From assembly GCF_002086815.1 (NCBI RefSeq), contig NZ_MVID01000003.1, positions 1-64,000 of the forward strand: a stretch of 64,000 bases of DNA, in the 5' to 3' direction. Below are positions 63,184 to 64,000 of the stretch, piece after piece. The position numbers were made by a program, and so were the translations under genes. The notes beneath the pieces were generated by a model. It saw only the letters and a list, made by a program, of their open reading frames with translations, did not search any database and was not told the DNA's origin. Position 1 is the stretch's first letter. Every line of letters starts with the position of its first letter. Origin of the DNA: Mycolicibacterium parafortuitum (lineage in GTDB: Bacteria > Actinomycetota > Actinomycetes > Mycobacteriales > Mycobacteriaceae).

Positions 63184-64000
63184 AGGACCGGGCGACACCG
63201 CCCACGACCGCCCCGAGCACACCGAGCACCACCAGCGCGACGCCGGCGATCAGCGTGCAGTTGAGCCACCAGTGCAGGCTGTCCTCGGCGTGCGCGACCA
63301 TCGTCTCGGCCACCACCCTGATGGTGCCCGCGGTGCGGTTCAGCCCCATCTCGACATAACGGTTCGCGATCTCGATGCCGGCCCAGCCGGCCGCACCCAC
63401 CAGTAGCGCCGAAACACCCAGCGCGGTAAGGGCTTTGCCGCGGGAGCGGGCAGCCGCGAGGGTCAGCAACGCGGCGATCGCGGTGAACGCCGCGGCGCCG
63501 ATGCTGACCCACGGCCCCCAGGTGGCCAGCCAGCGCAACTTGCCCGGCTGGAGTTCCGGAGTGTCGACGGTGATCGGGACCGTCAATGTCGGCGGCACCT
63601 GCAGATCCAGGCTGCCCAGCGTCGCCGAGAACGACGGGTCCGACAGCATCGGCGCGACATCGATCAGCCACTCGTCGGTTGAGTTGCCGCTCGGCACGGC
63701 GCCGGTGAACATCCACCGATGGGCGATGCGGTTGGCCTGCGCGAACTGCCCGGGGAAGCCCGAGTTCCGGGTGTAGGAGTTCGCGACGTCGCTGACCAGC
63801 ACCGGGTTGAGTTGGTACCCGTTGTCGGCGCCCAGCGCGATCACCTGGGCGGTCAACTCACCGGCCATCGCGTCCTGGAGGCGGCTGTCGGTGGCCGCCG
63901 ACGCCGCCAGCGACGCGTATCCGTCCTCACTGATCACCGTCTGCTGTACCCACATGGCAGGCACCGCGGCAGCCAACGCAACGGTGGTGACCAGCCACAG
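63140..64000 (-). CDS. Membrane protein, truncated by the window edge
   Basis: The frame continues past base 64000, so the true start is outside. The visible part begins with a hydrophobic segment (TTVALAAAVPAMWVQQTVIS), then an extracytoplasmic domain of about 135 residues. Three membrane helices follow (about 155-175, 182-205, 238-262) and a short Arg/Ser tail. The N-terminal helix plus extracytoplasmic domain suggests an envelope protein. Function unknown. Confidence 0.75.
   Translation of the reverse strand: MWLVTTVALAAAVPAMWVQQTVISEDGYASLAASAATDSRLQDAMAGELTAQVIALGADNGYQLNPVLVSDVANSYTRNSGFPGQFAQANRIAHRWMFTGAVPSGNSTDEWLIDVAPMLSDPSFSATLGSLDLQVPPTLTVPITVDTPELQPGKLRWLATWGPWVSIGAAAFTAIAALLTLAAARSRGKALTALGVSALLVGAAGWAGIEIANRYVEMGLNRTAGTIRVVAETMVAHAEDSLHWWLNCTLIAGVALVVLGVLGAVVGGVARSSTAGTSPGTAMRSR

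Noticed and set aside
1..64000. tRNA, rRNA, CRISPR arrays, insertion sequences, prophage
   Set aside because: No cloverleaf-like genes, no regularly spaced repeat array, no transposase, integrase or phage structural genes were seen. The excisionase-fold protein at 9461 is a conserved chromosomal gene.

Overview
The window is chromosomal DNA of a mycobacterium, most likely a fast-growing Mycolicibacterium-type species. The GC content is high and GTG/TTG starts are common. The order hemB-hemD-hemC-hemA ... proC ... senX3-regX3 ... gpm1 ... mshA ... murB ... deoC ... hbhA ... fadB2-icl ... ramB ... lpd ... prolyl oligopeptidase is the Rv0512-to-Rv0457c segment of M. tuberculosis read in reverse. 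M. tuberculosis names below are family equivalences recalled from knowledge, not search results. Several tuberculosis genes are missing (mmpL2/mmpS2, cmaA2, umaA, pcaA, the aldehyde dehydrogenase beside the DUF779 gene) and other genes stand in their place.

Layout. 0-5.1 kb: haem operon hemA-hemC-hemD-hemB. 5.1-16 kb: thioredoxin-fold protein, serB1-like HAD phosphatase, HadA-like dehydratase, acyltransferase, galE2-like SDR, the tiny ribosomal protein bS22, a HTH protein, proC, a thioesterase-like protein, a TIM-barrel isomerase, an acidic membrane protein, exopolyphosphatase and two small conserved genes. 16-25.5 kb: senX3-regX3, gpm1, YbjN-like protein, mshA and its upstream ROK regulator, an L,D-transpeptidase and murB. 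25.5-32.3 kb: a guanidine locus followed by Nit-type amidase, DUF2993 protein and deoC. 32.2-38.2 kb: secreted and membrane proteins, hbhA with its HTH neighbour, DUF445, TetR, PPK2 and a DUF559 gene. 38.3-43.7 kb: fadB2, isocitrate lyase, acyl-ACP thioesterase and RamB. 43.8-52.5 kb: hydrolase, diguanylate cyclase, lpd and a five-gene ABC importer. 53.5-59.1 kb: butanediol/acetoin-type dehydrogenases, a GAF regulator, a DUF779 gene and a divergent flavin monooxygenase. 59.1-64 kb: prolyl oligopeptidase, lipoprotein, DedA, an unreported His-rich small ORF and a partial membrane protein.

The strongest new observation is at 26.8-29.8 kb. A sodium:solute symporter and an agmatinase-family hydrolase are divergent. 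Their shared 339-base intergenic region carries two guanidine riboswitches of different classes: a guanidine-I (ykkC) aptamer reading toward the symporter and a guanidine-III aptamer reading toward the hydrolase, ending 3 bases before its Shine-Dalgarno. This makes the hydrolase a guanidine hydrolase and the symporter a guanidine carrier, rather than an agmatine system. An ABC importer at 47.6-52.5 kb with the five-gene NikABCDE-type layout might supply nickel, but that link is only a hypothesis.

The second is a 24-codon leaderless GTG reading frame at 22098-22172 with four consecutive Cys codons, upstream of the ROK regulator-mshA pair. It is followed by mutually exclusive hairpins around the ROK gene's Shine-Dalgarno. 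It looks like a cysteine-responsive attenuator in front of the first mycothiol-biosynthesis gene. Other regulatory signals are a RamB box upstream of icl, three AAGAGTTGCR half-sites at the dehydrogenase/monooxygenase divergent promoter, a 22-base inverted repeat over the start of the ABC importer, and a family of dispersed palindromes, two of which flank the DUF559 gene.
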